Shown in pieces: positions 6,925-15,582 of a DNA stretch of 48,331 nucleotides. The DNA comes from an uncultured Bacteroidia bacterium. GTDB lineage: Bacteria > Bacteroidota > Bacteroidia > Bacteroidales > F082. A model generated the notes under the pieces. It was given only the letters and a program-made list of their open reading frames with translations. It made no database searches and was not told where the DNA came from. The stretch's first letter is position 1. The number at the start of each line of letters is the position of its first letter. The DNA is taken from the NCBI GenBank assembly GCA_902791165.1, contig CADAVB010000021.1, positions 5,576 through 53,906 on the forward strand. Reading direction: 5' to 3'. Made by a program: the position numbers and the translations under genes.

Positions 6925-9429
6925 ATGAAGAAATTCCTACTCTTAACGGTCGCGGCGCTGCTGATGGCGGGTGCACAAGCCCAAGTTGCCGACTCCACCG
7001 ACCTGAACCAAAACGAAATGCCGACGGTGATTCTCTTGGACTCCGACTTCGAGGAGACATCCACCTCGGTGAACGATGCTTCCACCTTGCTCAACTCGTC
7101 GCGCGACGTGTTCAACAGCATTGCTGCCTACAATTTCGGCTCACTGCGCTACCGCGTGCGCGGCAACGACTCGAAATACAGTGAGGTGATGATCAACGGC
7201 ATCTCGATGAACGACCCTGAAACAGGACGGCCCGTCTTCAGCAACTGGGGCGGACTGAACGATGCGTTCCGCAACTCGGTGCTCGTCGAAGGTTTGGGCA
7301 AGACATACGCCGGATTCGGCGGGCTTGGTGGCCTGACGGCTTATTCGACACGCGCCTCTGAGTACCGCAAGCAAATCTCATTGAGTTATGCCTTCAGCAA
7401 CCGTTCCTACAACCACCGTGCCATGGCCTCCGTCGGTACGGGTGAGATGGGCAACGGCTGGTATATGATGGCTGCCGCAAGCGGACGCTATGCAGGCAAG
7501 GGCTACACGGAAGGCACTTTCTACCACGCCTACAGCTATTTCCTCTCAGTAGAGAAGAAAATCAACGACAAGCACAGCCTCGACCTCACCGTGTTTGGCG
7601 CGCCGTCGCAGCGCGGCGGCTCGGCTCCGGCAATACAAGAAGCTTACGACCTTGAAGGAACGAACTACTATAACCCCAACTGGGGCTATCAGACCGTTGA
7701 TGCCAATGGCAAGCAAGTCATCCGCAACTCGCGCGTGAGCACCTATCATCAGCCAATGGCGCAACTCACTTGGTATTGGACGCCCAACAAACGCACGGAG
7801 TTCAACACATCGATGTATTACTTCGGTGGTCCTGGCGGCCAAACTTCGCTGGAATGGGGCGAAGCCAAAGACCCGCGTCCCGACTATTACAAGAACCTGC
7901 CGAGCTATTACATGACCAACGCCCACAGCACGGCGGAATATGAGGCCCAACTCAACGCTTGGCTCAACCGCGACCCGAAGGTCACCCAAATCGACTGGGA
8001 CGCTTTGTACAACGCCAACCGCAACCACCTCTTCACCGTGCAAAACGCCAACGGTCAAGAAGGCAATACGGTTACTGGAGCAGCCTCCAAGTATATCCTT
8101 GCGGAGCGCCACTACGACAAGCGCCAGATGGGTAACGCCACCTACTTCAAGCATGAATTCACGCCCAACCTTATCATGACCGGCGGTTTCGCCGTGAGCG
8201 CATCAAGGACACACTATTACGAAAGTATCAACGACTTGCTGGGCGGTGATTATTACTACGATATTAATAAGTATGCAGAAAACCTCGAGTCAGACGAGTG
8301 CCAGACCGACCTCAACAACCCTAACCACGTGGCCAAGGTGGGCGACATCATCAACTATAACTACTATGCCAACCGCAACTATGGTCGCATTTGGGACCAA
8401 ATCAACTGGCTCGTCGGCAACTTCGACCTCTATTTGGGTTTGGAGGCCGAGTTCACCCAAATCTGGCGTGAAGGACTGTGGAAGAGCGGCTCTTTCGCCG
8501 ACAATTCCTACGGCAAGGACAAGATGCACAAACGGGCGCAACCACCTCGTGGCCAACATGACCTTAATGACCCAAGCCCCGCAGTTCAGGGACATCTACG
8601 TTTCGCCGCGCACCCGACACACCATCGTGGAAGGCGACCTCAAGAGCGAACGCATTTTGGCCATGGATGTGAGTTACCTCTATCGCTCGCCCGAGTTCAA
8701 GTTCCGACTGACAGGCTATCATTACGCATACAGAAACCTCATCTGGAACCGCAGCTTCTATTGCGAAAACGTGTTCCAAAACACCTCGACCAGCGCCAAC
8801 TCCTACACCAGCGAGTTCATCAACTTCATCATGACCGACATCTCAACCAAAAGAGCATTGGCGTGGAAATGGGTGCGGAGTGGAACGTCACCCCGACCAT
8901 CACCTTGCAGGCGGCAGCTGCCAATGGCATCCATACCTATGACAACAACCCGATTTTCTCGGTCTATGACGACAACAACACCACGGCTTACATCCAAAAC
9001 AGCGTGGCCTACCTGAAGGACTATCACGTGTCATCGGGACCTGAGACGGTGGCTTCGTTGGGCATCAAGTACAACTCGTCGAAATATTGGTGGGTGAGCC
9101 TCAACGGAAACTATATGGCCAATATGTATTTCGACGTGAACCCTTACAACCATACCGAGGAAGGCATGTTGCACTACGCCCAGGGCGACATTCGCATTGA
9201 GGACGTGCTCAGGCAAACCCCGATGAAGCCCGCTTTCACCCTCGACTTCTACGGCGGCTTCTCGAAACGCTACAAAGGGAGTATCAACAACCTGCTCAAC
9301 AATAAGAACACCATTCTTTACGGCTACGAGCAGCTGCGCTTCAACGCCAATAACCCCGATATGTTCCCCGACAAGTATTCCTACATGTACGGACTCAATT
9401 ATTTCATCAGTTTGACAGTCAGAAAATAA
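6925..9429 (+). CDS. TonB-dependent outer membrane receptor (internally out of frame 8533-8850)
   Basis: The 834-residue reading frame begins with a signal peptide (MKKFLLLTVAALLMAGAQAQ). A plug domain follows (RYRVRGNDSKYSEVMINGIS, then GLGKTYAGFGGLGG), then a long aromatic-rich beta-barrel ending in FISLTVRK. There is no N-terminal carboxypeptidase-like domain, so it is not a classic SusC. Between about 8533 and 8850 the annotated frame yields basic, His/Pro/Gln-rich sequence unlike a barrel. The next frame gives proper barrel sequence (RDIYVSPRTRHT, then TGYHYAYRNLIWNRSFY), so two compensating indels flank about 105 residues. Compared with relatives as I recall them, some residues may also be missing just before NGRNHLVANM. 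It probably imports a product of the divergent secreted nuclease-like enzyme; the DUF5689 lipoprotein follows. Confidence 0.85.
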   Translation: MKKFLLLTVAALLMAGAQAQVADSTDLNQNEMPTVILLDSDFEETSTSVNDASTLLNSSRDVFNSIAAYNFGSLRYRVRGNDSKYSEVMINGISMNDPETGRPVFSNWGGLNDAFRNSVLVEGLGKTYAGFGGLGGLTAYSTRASEYRKQISLSYAFSNRSYNHRAMASVGTGEMGNGWYMMAAASGRYAGKGYTEGTFYHAYSYFLSVEKKINDKHSLDLTVFGAPSQRGGSAPAIQEAYDLEGTNYYNPNWGYQTVDANGKQVIRNSRVSTYHQPMAQLTWYWTPNKRTEFNTSMYYFGGPGGQTSLEWGEAKDPRPDYYKNLPSYYMTNAHSTAEYEAQLNAWLNRDPKVTQIDWDALYNANRNHLFTVQNANGQEGNTVTGAASKYILAERHYDKRQMGNATYFKHEFTPNLIMTGGFAVSASRTHYYESINDLLGGDYYYDINKYAENLESDECQTDLNNPNHVAKVGDIINYNYYANRNYGRIWDQINWLVGNFDLYLGLEAEFTQIWREGLWKSGSFADNSYGKDKMHKRAQPPRGQHDLNDPSPAVQGHLRFAAHPTHHRGRRPQERTHFGHGCELPLSLARVQVPTDRLSLRIQKPHLEPQLLLRKRVPKHLDQRQLLHQRVHQLHHDRHLNQKSIGVEMGAEWNVTPTITLQAAAANGIHTYDNNPIFSVYDDNNTTAYIQNSVAYLKDYHVSSGPETVASLGIKYNSSKYWWVSLNGNYMANMYFDVNPYNHTEEGMLHYAQGDIRIEDVLRQTPMKPAFTLDFYGGFSKRYKGSINNLLNNKNTILYGYEQLRFNANNPDMFPDKYSYMYGLNYFISLTVRK

Positions 9430-9450
9430 ATGCGGAATGCAGAATGATGA

Positions 9451-9482
9451 ATTTTGAAATTTTGAAATTTTGAAATTTTGAA
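9451..9482. repeat. Tandem repeat, 4 copies of ATTTTGAA
   Basis: Four perfect copies of the 8-mer ATTTTGAA fill the gap between the TonB receptor stop and the DUF5689 lipoprotein. It is a simple repeat that could change length by slippage; no function is visible. Confidence 0.85.
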
Positions 9483-9506
9483 ATCAACAAATAAACACAT
9501 TATAAA

Positions 9507-11579
9507 ATGAAAAACAGAGTTTTAAACAGTTTTTTGCTTCTAGCCATCATGGGCGTGATGTTTGGCGCCTGCAAGAAAGAGTATCCGCAACCGCCCATCC
9601 AGGACCTGCCGATAGGGACGGTTTTCACCATTGATTCCATTCTGACCCTCGAGTCGGGCCATTTCTTCGACACAGCTCATCCCGCCTCGGTGTATGGCAT
9701 CGTCACCGCCGACGAGCAGTCGGGCAACCTCTACAAGATGGCCTTCATGCAAGACCGTGCCACAGGTGCCGCCATCATGGCCTGCCGCAGCTGGACGGCT
9801 TTAGCCCCGATGGACATATCGTCATCTTGGCTAACAACAAGCCCATCGAACCCGCCAGAACCACCATCTCTGAAATCAAGACGGGCCGCTATCTTGCCGG
9901 ACTGGTACGTTTGGAGAACGTGTGGTTTACCGAACAAACCACTTTCGCGCAGCTCAACGACTACGGCAACCGCTATTTGGTGGATGCCGAGAATCCCACA
10001 GGAAGCGACCGCTTTGTGGTGCGCACGAGCAGCTATGCCAATTTCGCCAACAATCCCTTGCCCACCGACACGGGTAACTTGGTGGCCATCGCCTCGCTGT
10101 ATCGTGACACTTGGCAACTGATCATCCGTTCGGCTTCCGAGTTGGAGTTCAACAATTACGACCCCACCGGCGGCCAGAATGCCGACCCAGGCGAGGTGCA
10201 ATCCTTGCCCTACAAGCAGTCGTTCGGTTCGGGATTCGGCACCTACATGTCCTACAGCGTGATAGGCGACGACCAGTTCTGGAAACTTGAAACCCTTTAC
10301 AACGCCGTGGTGATGACGGGCCACATCCAAGAGGGCGACCAGCACTTCTACTATGCAAACGAAGACTGGCTGGTTTCGTCGCCAGTGTCGCTCGAAGGCA
10401 TCGAGCAAGCCAAGATGACGCTGACCTATATCGGCCGTTATTTCAACAACATCAACAACGACGTTACGGTTTGGGCTTCCACCGATTATGAATATGGCAC
10501 CAACCCCGCCATGGCCACTTGGACACAGGTGCCGGCCAATTTGGTGACGAGCAGCAGCTGGAGCGACACGAAGACCGCTGAATTGTCACTCAGCCAGTTT
10601 GTGGGCCAAACGGTGACTTTCGCCGTGAAATACATCTCATCCGATGCCAACGCCGGAACCATGGAAGTGATGAGCATCTTCATCGAAGAAGGCAATGCGG
10701 GCGACAATCCCCCTCCAGGCCCCACCCCGTCCGAGGGCGAGGGCACAGGCACAGCCGACGACCCGTATAATGTGGCTGCCGGTATCGGTCTGCAAAACGA
10801 CGAGCCCACTGCATGGGTGCATGGCTACATCGTGGGTGCTGTGAAGTCGGGCTTGACTTCGGTGTCGAGCAACGCTGACATCAACTGGAACGGACCGTTC
10901 GACTTGGCCACCAACGTTATCATCGCCGACGATGCCGCTTGCCGCGAAATCAGCCAGTGCATCATTGTCAATCTGCCAGCGGGCAAGCCTTTGCGCACAC
11001 AAGTCAACTTGATGGACAACCCGGGCAACTTGGGCAAACTTCGTGCTTGAAGGTGGTGGCGTCACACCGCCCGTCGGCAACGTGTACCTGAACGAAACCC
11101 TGCTGAACCAGTCCAGTTTCGACAAGTTCTCGTCCTACAGCGTTGCCGGTGACCAGGTTTGGGGCTTCGACAGCCGCTATGGCGCCGTGATGTCGGGTTA
11201 TGCCGATAATACCTCCTACGCCAACGAAGACTGGTTTGTTACTCCTGTCATCGATTTGAGCGCCAGTACCAACCCCGTTATCACTTTTGAACACGCCAGA
11301 GGCCCCGAAAGCAGCATGAGCGTGGGTGTGGCGGAAGGGTATTATTCTGCTTGGGTGACCAACGGTTATACCAATGGTACAGACCCGAACCAAACCACGT
11401 GGGTCGAGCTTCCCATCTTGAATCACCCCACTGTGAAATGGCAGTATGTCAATTCAGGAGAACTGCTGATCCCAGCCGAATATAGAACGGCCAATTGCCG
11501 CATCGCTTTCCGCTATTTGAGCATCGACGGTGCTTCGGCCACATGGGAAATTAAGAATGTAACGGTCAAGGAACAGTAA
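9507..11579 (+). pseudogene. DUF5689 / choice-of-anchor J lipoprotein (two frameshifts)
   Basis: MKNRVLNSFLLLAIMGVMFG leads to a lipobox Cys (GACKK). A DUF5689-type OB-like region follows (SVYGIVTADEQSGNLYKMAF). Near 9770-9785 the sense passes to another frame (LDGFSPDGHIVILANNKPIE). That frame carries a choice-of-anchor J-like domain (PYKQSFGSGFGTY, then ANEDWLVSSPVSL) and a DUF6359-like segment (GTADDPYNVAAGI). Around 11035-11043 it shifts again (LEGGGVTPP) into a second jelly-roll-like domain (YANEDWFVTPVIDL) that ends at the TAA at 11577-11579. Rejoined, the protein is about 690 residues. It is probably a surface lipoprotein partner of the TonB receptor 77 bases upstream. Both breaks look like single-base indels. 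Confidence 0.75.
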
Positions 11580-11599
11580 GTTCCTTATTTCCGCATCAG

Positions 11600-11631
11600 C
11601 AAAAAAGCCTGCCTTCGGGCGGGCTTTTTTT
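11600..11631 (+). terminator. Intrinsic terminator after the DUF5689 gene
   Basis: The stem GCCTGCC/GGCGGGC closes on a TTCG tetraloop, is preceded by A6 and is followed by T7. It is a textbook rho-independent terminator, 20 bases after the stop. Confidence 0.9.
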
Positions 11632-11664
11632 GTGTTTTCTTGCGCTCGTATGCATTTTTTCCAT

Positions 11665-11672
11665 TATCTTTG
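11665..11672 (+). promoter_or_regulatory. -7 promoter box (TATCTTTG) for the glycosyltransferase-pyrC operon
   Basis: TATCTTTG matches TAnnTTTG, 27 bases before the ATG at 11699 and just downstream of the preceding terminator. Confidence 0.65.
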
Positions 11673-11698
11673 CACCTTGAACAACAAACCCTTACACC

Positions 11699-12433
11699 AT
11701 GTCAGAAAACCTGGTCATCATCCCAACTTACAAGGAAAAGGAGAACATCGAGAACATCATTCGCTACGTCTTCAACCTGCCGATGGCGTTCGATATTCTG
11801 ATTATCGACGACAACAGCCCCGACGGCACCGCCGACATCGTGAAAACACTGATGACGGAGTTCGGTGACCGCTTGTTCATGATTCAAAGGGCGGGTAAGT
11901 TGGGCCTCGGAACGGCTTACATCACAGGTTTCAAGTGGGCCTTGGATCGTGAGTATCAGTATGTTTTCGAGATGGATGCCGACTTCTCCCACAATCCTGA
12001 TGACTTGGAAAGGCTGCACGATGCTTGCGCAAAAGGTGCTGATTTGGCTGTCGGGTCGCGCTATAAGACGGGTGTCAATGTGGTCAATTGGCCGATGGGT
12101 CGCGTCTTGATGTCGTATTACGCTTCGGCATACGTGCGCTTCGTCACGCGGATGCAGGTGCGCGACACCACGGCAGGCTTTGTGTGCTACACACGCAAAG
12201 TGCTCGAAACCATAGATCTGGGAAAAATCAAGTTTGTGGGCTATGCCTTCCAAATCGAGATGAAATACACCGCTTGGAAACTTGGCTTCAAGATTGAGGA
12301 AGTGCCCATCATCTTCACCGACCGCCGCGAGGGTCAGTCGAAGATGAGCAAAGGTATCTTCAAGGAAGCCGTTTTCGGGGTCATCAATCTGCGCTGGCGT
12401 GGTTTGACAGGAAAGATAAAACCGAGAAAATGA
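11699..12433 (+). CDS. Polyprenol monophosphomannose synthase-like glycosyltransferase (GT2)
   Basis: The 244-residue protein is a compact GT-A family 2 transferase without membrane anchors. It carries the dolichol-phosphate mannose synthase signatures: VIIPTYKEKENIENII at the N-terminus, LIIDDNSPDGTAD, the DxD motif in FEMDADFSHNP (near residue 91), GSRY, and RDTTAGF, where the acceptor helix begins. The enzyme would transfer mannose or a related sugar from a nucleotide sugar to polyprenyl phosphate at the inner face of the membrane. The donor sugar is not certain from sequence. The stop overlaps the next start (ATGA), so it is translationally coupled to dihydroorotase. Confidence 0.88.
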   Translation: MSENLVIIPTYKEKENIENIIRYVFNLPMAFDILIIDDNSPDGTADIVKTLMTEFGDRLFMIQRAGKLGLGTAYITGFKWALDREYQYVFEMDADFSHNPDDLERLHDACAKGADLAVGSRYKTGVNVVNWPMGRVLMSYYASAYVRFVTRMQVRDTTAGFVCYTRKVLETIDLGKIKFVGYAFQIEMKYTAWKLGFKIEEVPIIFTDRREGQSKMSKGIFKEAVFGVINLRWRGLTGKIKPRK

Positions 12434-13782
12434 ACTATCTTATTAAAAATGCGACACTTGTCAACGAAGGCCAAACCTTTGAGGCAAGTGTTTTTGTTTC
12501 GGACGGCAAGATTGCCAAGATTATCAAAGCAGGCGAGGACTTCGATACCGGCTCGGCACAAGTCATTGATGCGCGGGGCAAATACCTGATCCCAGGCGTC
12601 ATCGATGAGCATGTGCATTTCCGCGAGCCAGGCCTCACCTATAAGGCCGACATCTTCACCGAGAGCCGCGCTGCCGTGGCCGGCGGCGTAACCTCGTTCA
12701 TGGATATGCCCAACACGATTCCCCCGACGACGAACCAAGAGCTTTTGCAAGAGAAGTTCGACCTCGCCGCCGAGAAGTCGTTAGCCAACTATTCCTTCTA
12801 CCTCGGCGCGACCAACGACAACCTTGCCGAAATCGCGAAAACCGACCCCAAGAAGGTGTGCGGCATCAAGCTTTTCTTGGGCAGTAGCACAGGCAATATG
12901 CTGGTGGACAAGAGCGACGCCTTGGAACGCATCTTCAAGGAAGCGCCCTGCTTGATTGCCGCGCATTGCGAGGACGAGGAAATCATACGACACAACTCGG
13001 AGCTGTATGAGGAAATGGTGAGCCGGGAAATCACGGAGCCTAAAGTCCACCTGCATCCCAAGATACGTTCCGAAATGGCCTGTTATCTGTCTTCCTCGAA
13101 AGCCGTTGATTTGGCCTTGGAAACGAACGCCAAACTCCATGTTCTACACCTCTCCACGGAAAAGGAATTGGACTTGTTTAGAAATGACATTCCGTTGGAA
13201 GACAAGAAGATAACCGCAGAAACCTGTCCGCATTACCTGCGGTTTTCCGACGAAGACTACCGAAAAAGGAAGTTCAGTATCAAGTGTAATCCAGCCATCA
13301 AGGCGGAAAAGAACAAAGTGGCGTTGATGGAAGCCATCCAAAACGGCTTGATTGACACCATTGGCTCCGACCATGCGCCGCATCGCCGCAACGAGAAATA
13401 CACGGGCAACTATTTCACCAGCAAGTCGGGATTTGCGTCCATCCAACATTCGTTGGAAGTGATGCTGGAATGGGTGCATCAAGACGAGCTGACCTTTACG
13501 CAAGTGGTGCAGTTGATGTGTCACAATCCGGCCATCTTGTACCAAATCGACCGCCGAGGCTTCATCCGCGAAGGCTATCACGCCGACTTGGCGCTCGTGG
13601 ACATGAGCGAAAAGCACCTGATTTCGACCGCCAACGAATTTACCAAATGCCATTGGACGCCCTACAAACGCGAATGGATGCGGTCGCGCGTGACCCACAC
13701 CTTCGTGAACGGCAATCTGGTGTATGAAAACGGCGAGTTCATCGAGGGAAACACGGGAGAACGTCTGATATTTAACCGATAG
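12430..13782 (+). CDS. pyrC: Dihydroorotase
   Basis: The 450-residue amidohydrolase interconverts N-carbamoyl-aspartate and dihydroorotate in pyrimidine synthesis. The metal site HVHFREPG lies at residues 61-68, where the FREPG form marks dihydroorotase. CGIKLFLGSS supplies the bridging-lysine region, AAHCED and HVLHLST supply metal histidines, and IGSDHAPH holds the catalytic Asp. It is the class I-like long form often found in Bacteroidota. Translation is coupled to the upstream glycosyltransferase by a 4-base overlap, a pairing I recall as conserved in Bacteroidales although the functions are unrelated. Confidence 0.93.
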   Translation: MNYLIKNATLVNEGQTFEASVFVSDGKIAKIIKAGEDFDTGSAQVIDARGKYLIPGVIDEHVHFREPGLTYKADIFTESRAAVAGGVTSFMDMPNTIPPTTNQELLQEKFDLAAEKSLANYSFYLGATNDNLAEIAKTDPKKVCGIKLFLGSSTGNMLVDKSDALERIFKEAPCLIAAHCEDEEIIRHNSELYEEMVSREITEPKVHLHPKIRSEMACYLSSSKAVDLALETNAKLHVLHLSTEKELDLFRNDIPLEDKKITAETCPHYLRFSDEDYRKRKFSIKCNPAIKAEKNKVALMEAIQNGLIDTIGSDHAPHRRNEKYTGNYFTSKSGFASIQHSLEVMLEWVHQDELTFTQVVQLMCHNPAILYQIDRRGFIREGYHADLALVDMSEKHLISTANEFTKCHWTPYKREWMRSRVTHTFVNGNLVYENGEFIEGNTGERLIFNR

Positions 13783-13783
13783 G

Positions 13784-13800
13784 GACGCAACGCTTACGTC
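13784..13800. repeat. Degenerate copy of the GACGCAATGCTTGCGTC palindrome
   Basis: GACGCAACGCTTACGTC directly follows the pyrC stop. It differs at two positions from the palindrome found twice at 43672-43688 and 43721-43737. Confidence 0.6.
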
Positions 13801-13833
13801 TGTAAAATAAGGAGTTTAAAACCATTACAAACA

Positions 13834-14250
13834 ATGAAAAGAATAGTTTTCTTATTGGCCTTTTTCATGATGATGGCCTCTTGTACGCCCAGCCTGACGG
13901 AGCAGGTGGAAAGCCGTTTCCCATCCGGACAAGCGAGAATGGTGAAGATGCTCGACAAGTCGGGCAATTGCGTCGAGGAAATCGAGTATTATGAATCGGG
14001 ACAGGTCAAAATGCAGGGCCGCCTTGCTGGTGGACTTCGCGAGGGGGAATGGAAAGCCTATTTCCTTGATGGGCGTCCCCAAAGCATCGACAATTTCAAG
14101 CGAGGCAAACTGGACGGTGTGACGAAGGTTTATTGGGACAACGGCAATTTGCGCTGGGAAGGTTGCTATAAGGATGAACAACGCTGCGGCAAGTGGCGCT
14201 TCTATAACGAACAAGGCCATCTCCTCAAAGAAACCGACTACGGCGAGTGA
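13834..14250 (+). CDS. MORN-variant repeat lipoprotein (YwqK-like)
   Basis: The 138-residue protein has a lipoprotein signal (MKRIVFLLAFFMMMASCTPS, lipobox Cys near residue 17). Several short repeats of the MORN-variant type follow, of the form YxxGxxKxxGxxxxGxxxGxWxxY: EYYESGQVKMQG, REGEWKAYFLDGRPQ, DGVTKVYWDNGNLRWEG and CGKWRFYNEQGHLLKE. Databases often name such proteins 'YwqK family antitoxin', but no toxin partner is visible here. It is more simply a small repeat lipoprotein of unknown role. It converges on the PagL-like gene, with 3 bases between the two stop codons. Confidence 0.75.
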   Translation: MKRIVFLLAFFMMMASCTPSLTEQVESRFPSGQARMVKMLDKSGNCVEEIEYYESGQVKMQGRLAGGLREGEWKAYFLDGRPQSIDNFKRGKLDGVTKVYWDNGNLRWEGCYKDEQRCGKWRFYNEQGHLLKETDYGE

Positions 14251-14253
14251 GGC

Positions 14254-15582
14254 TTATTTCTTGTCCTCCCAACCGAACAAGTTTATCCCGAAAGTGAACT
14301 CGGCATAGTCGATGACGCCGCTATGGACTTTCATAAAACAGCCCGCAAACAAGTTGCGTCTCTCGCCCATGTAGTACTTGAAGCCCATGCGCTCGTAGAA
14401 AGTGCGATAGCAAGGCGGTAGATAAGTGTCCTCGAAATGGCTCTCCGACGATTCGGCCAAGCCCCATGTTTTCTTTTGGTCGGTGCCGTGATAGATGCTA
14501 TGCCAAAGGTAATAGGCTCCACCGATGCAAAACGCAAAACGGTTGTAATTGACCTCAAACAAGAAGGATGTGGCAAGGTGCAAGCTTCGCCCGAAGCCGT
14601 ATTCTATCAGCGGGATGGGGTTGTCGCCGGTGAAGTATTCATGTCCTTCGGCGTGCATCTGGTGCGCCTTCTCGTACATTCTTTTGGTTTCGCCAGTCCA
14701 ACAGAGGTCGAAGGCCACGTCGTAGCTGAACTTGGGATGGAACTGACGATGCAGGCCGAGTTGCACTTGGTCGGCAAAGTAATAGGGCCGTTCGAAGGGC
14801 AAGTCGCTGACCATCGTTCCGTCGGCGGTCTGATGGCTCCGCATCCATTCGTTGGTCTGCAAGATTCCCACCGTTTCGGTGGCGAAGAGGGAAGTGTACT
14901 TCTGGAACGCTGGACGCGGCTTTGCTTTGGGGACAAGTTCGGGGCGACCATTGGGGTGATAGCGTAGTCCCACCTGCCAGCAGAGCGCGTTGGTGCCACG
15001 GTTGGGCAGCCTTAAAGCGGCATTGGAGGTATGGGAGAGCTGGTAGCGTAGCAACAGGTCAAATTGGTTTCCAACCCTGACCGTCGGCCCAACCTCCATG
15101 GAGAGATGCACATTGGCCACCGATCCGATGATGATGTTGCCGTGGCGGGTCCAAAACGACAAGCCGCCCATGAGACCGTAGTCGAGCGACCAGTATTTGC
15201 CTCGGTAGAAATGCCCGTTGAGGAAACCACCCAAGGAATAGCAATCGCCCAAAGGTTCCCAAGTGGCTCGTTCATAGCCGTTTTCATCGCGGCCGACATA
15301 CTTGACGCTGTCCATATTGTTGGTCGAGTAACGGAAAAACACACCGTAGGAAGGATAGTTGAAGTCGCGTTCCCATGCGGCGCGACCGTCGGTTTGGCGG
15401 CCTATCTTGAGGTCGAGGCCATAAACGGAGGGGATGTTTTCCACGTCGAAAGGCAGAAATTTCCCATAGCGGAGGTCGGCTTCATAAAAGGTGTGGCTGT
15501 CATTCAAAAGGGTAGGACTTTGTGCCCAGGCGGCCCAATGGAGGCAGAGCGCCAACAAAACGACAGCAATACGGTTCCTCAT
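14254..15582 (-). CDS. PagL-like acyloxyacyl hydrolase family outer membrane protein
   Basis: I start at 15582 (MRNRIAVVLLALCLHWAAWA), the beginning of a signal peptide that ends near WAQS; the upstream Met at 15615 lies within the preceding gene. The mature 420-odd residues are rich in alternating aromatic beta-strands (outer-membrane barrel) and end GINLFGWEDKK. The N-terminal half (YGLDLKIGRQTDG, then YGVFFRYS and LSFWTRHGNIIIGS) resembles Bacteroidota acyloxyacyl hydrolases that deacylate lipid A. I could not place the His-Ser catalytic pair with confidence. The ATG overlaps the stop of the patatin gene by 4 bases, which suggests joint lipid remodelling. Confidence 0.6.
   Translation of the reverse strand: MRNRIAVVLLALCLHWAAWAQSPTLLNDSHTFYEADLRYGKFLPFDVENIPSVYGLDLKIGRQTDGRAAWERDFNYPSYGVFFRYSTNNMDSVKYVGRDENGYERATWEPLGDCYSLGGFLNGHFYRGKYWSLDYGLMGGLSFWTRHGNIIIGSVANVHLSMEVGPTVRVGNQFDLLLRYQLSHTSNAALRLPNRGTNALCWQVGLRYHPNGRPELVPKAKPRPAFQKYTSLFATETVGILQTNEWMRSHQTADGTMVSDLPFERPYYFADQVQLGLHRQFHPKFSYDVAFDLCWTGETKRMYEKAHQMHAEGHEYFTGDNPIPLIEYGFGRSLHLATSFLFEVNYNRFAFCIGGAYYLWHSIYHGTDQKKTWGLAESSESHFEDTYLPPCYRTFYERMGFKYYMGERRNLFAGCFMKVHSGVIDYAEFTFGINLFGWEDKK

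Noticed and set aside
8533-8850. Programmed ribosomal frameshifting in the TonB receptor
   Set aside because: Two opposite shifts at plain A-runs with no recognisable slippery heptamer, stimulatory hairpin or stop codon context are better explained by indels.
13834-14250. YwqK-family antitoxin role for the MORN-like lipoprotein
   Set aside because: The name comes from database transfer. There is no adjacent toxin gene and the protein has a lipoprotein signal, so only a repeat lipoprotein is supported.
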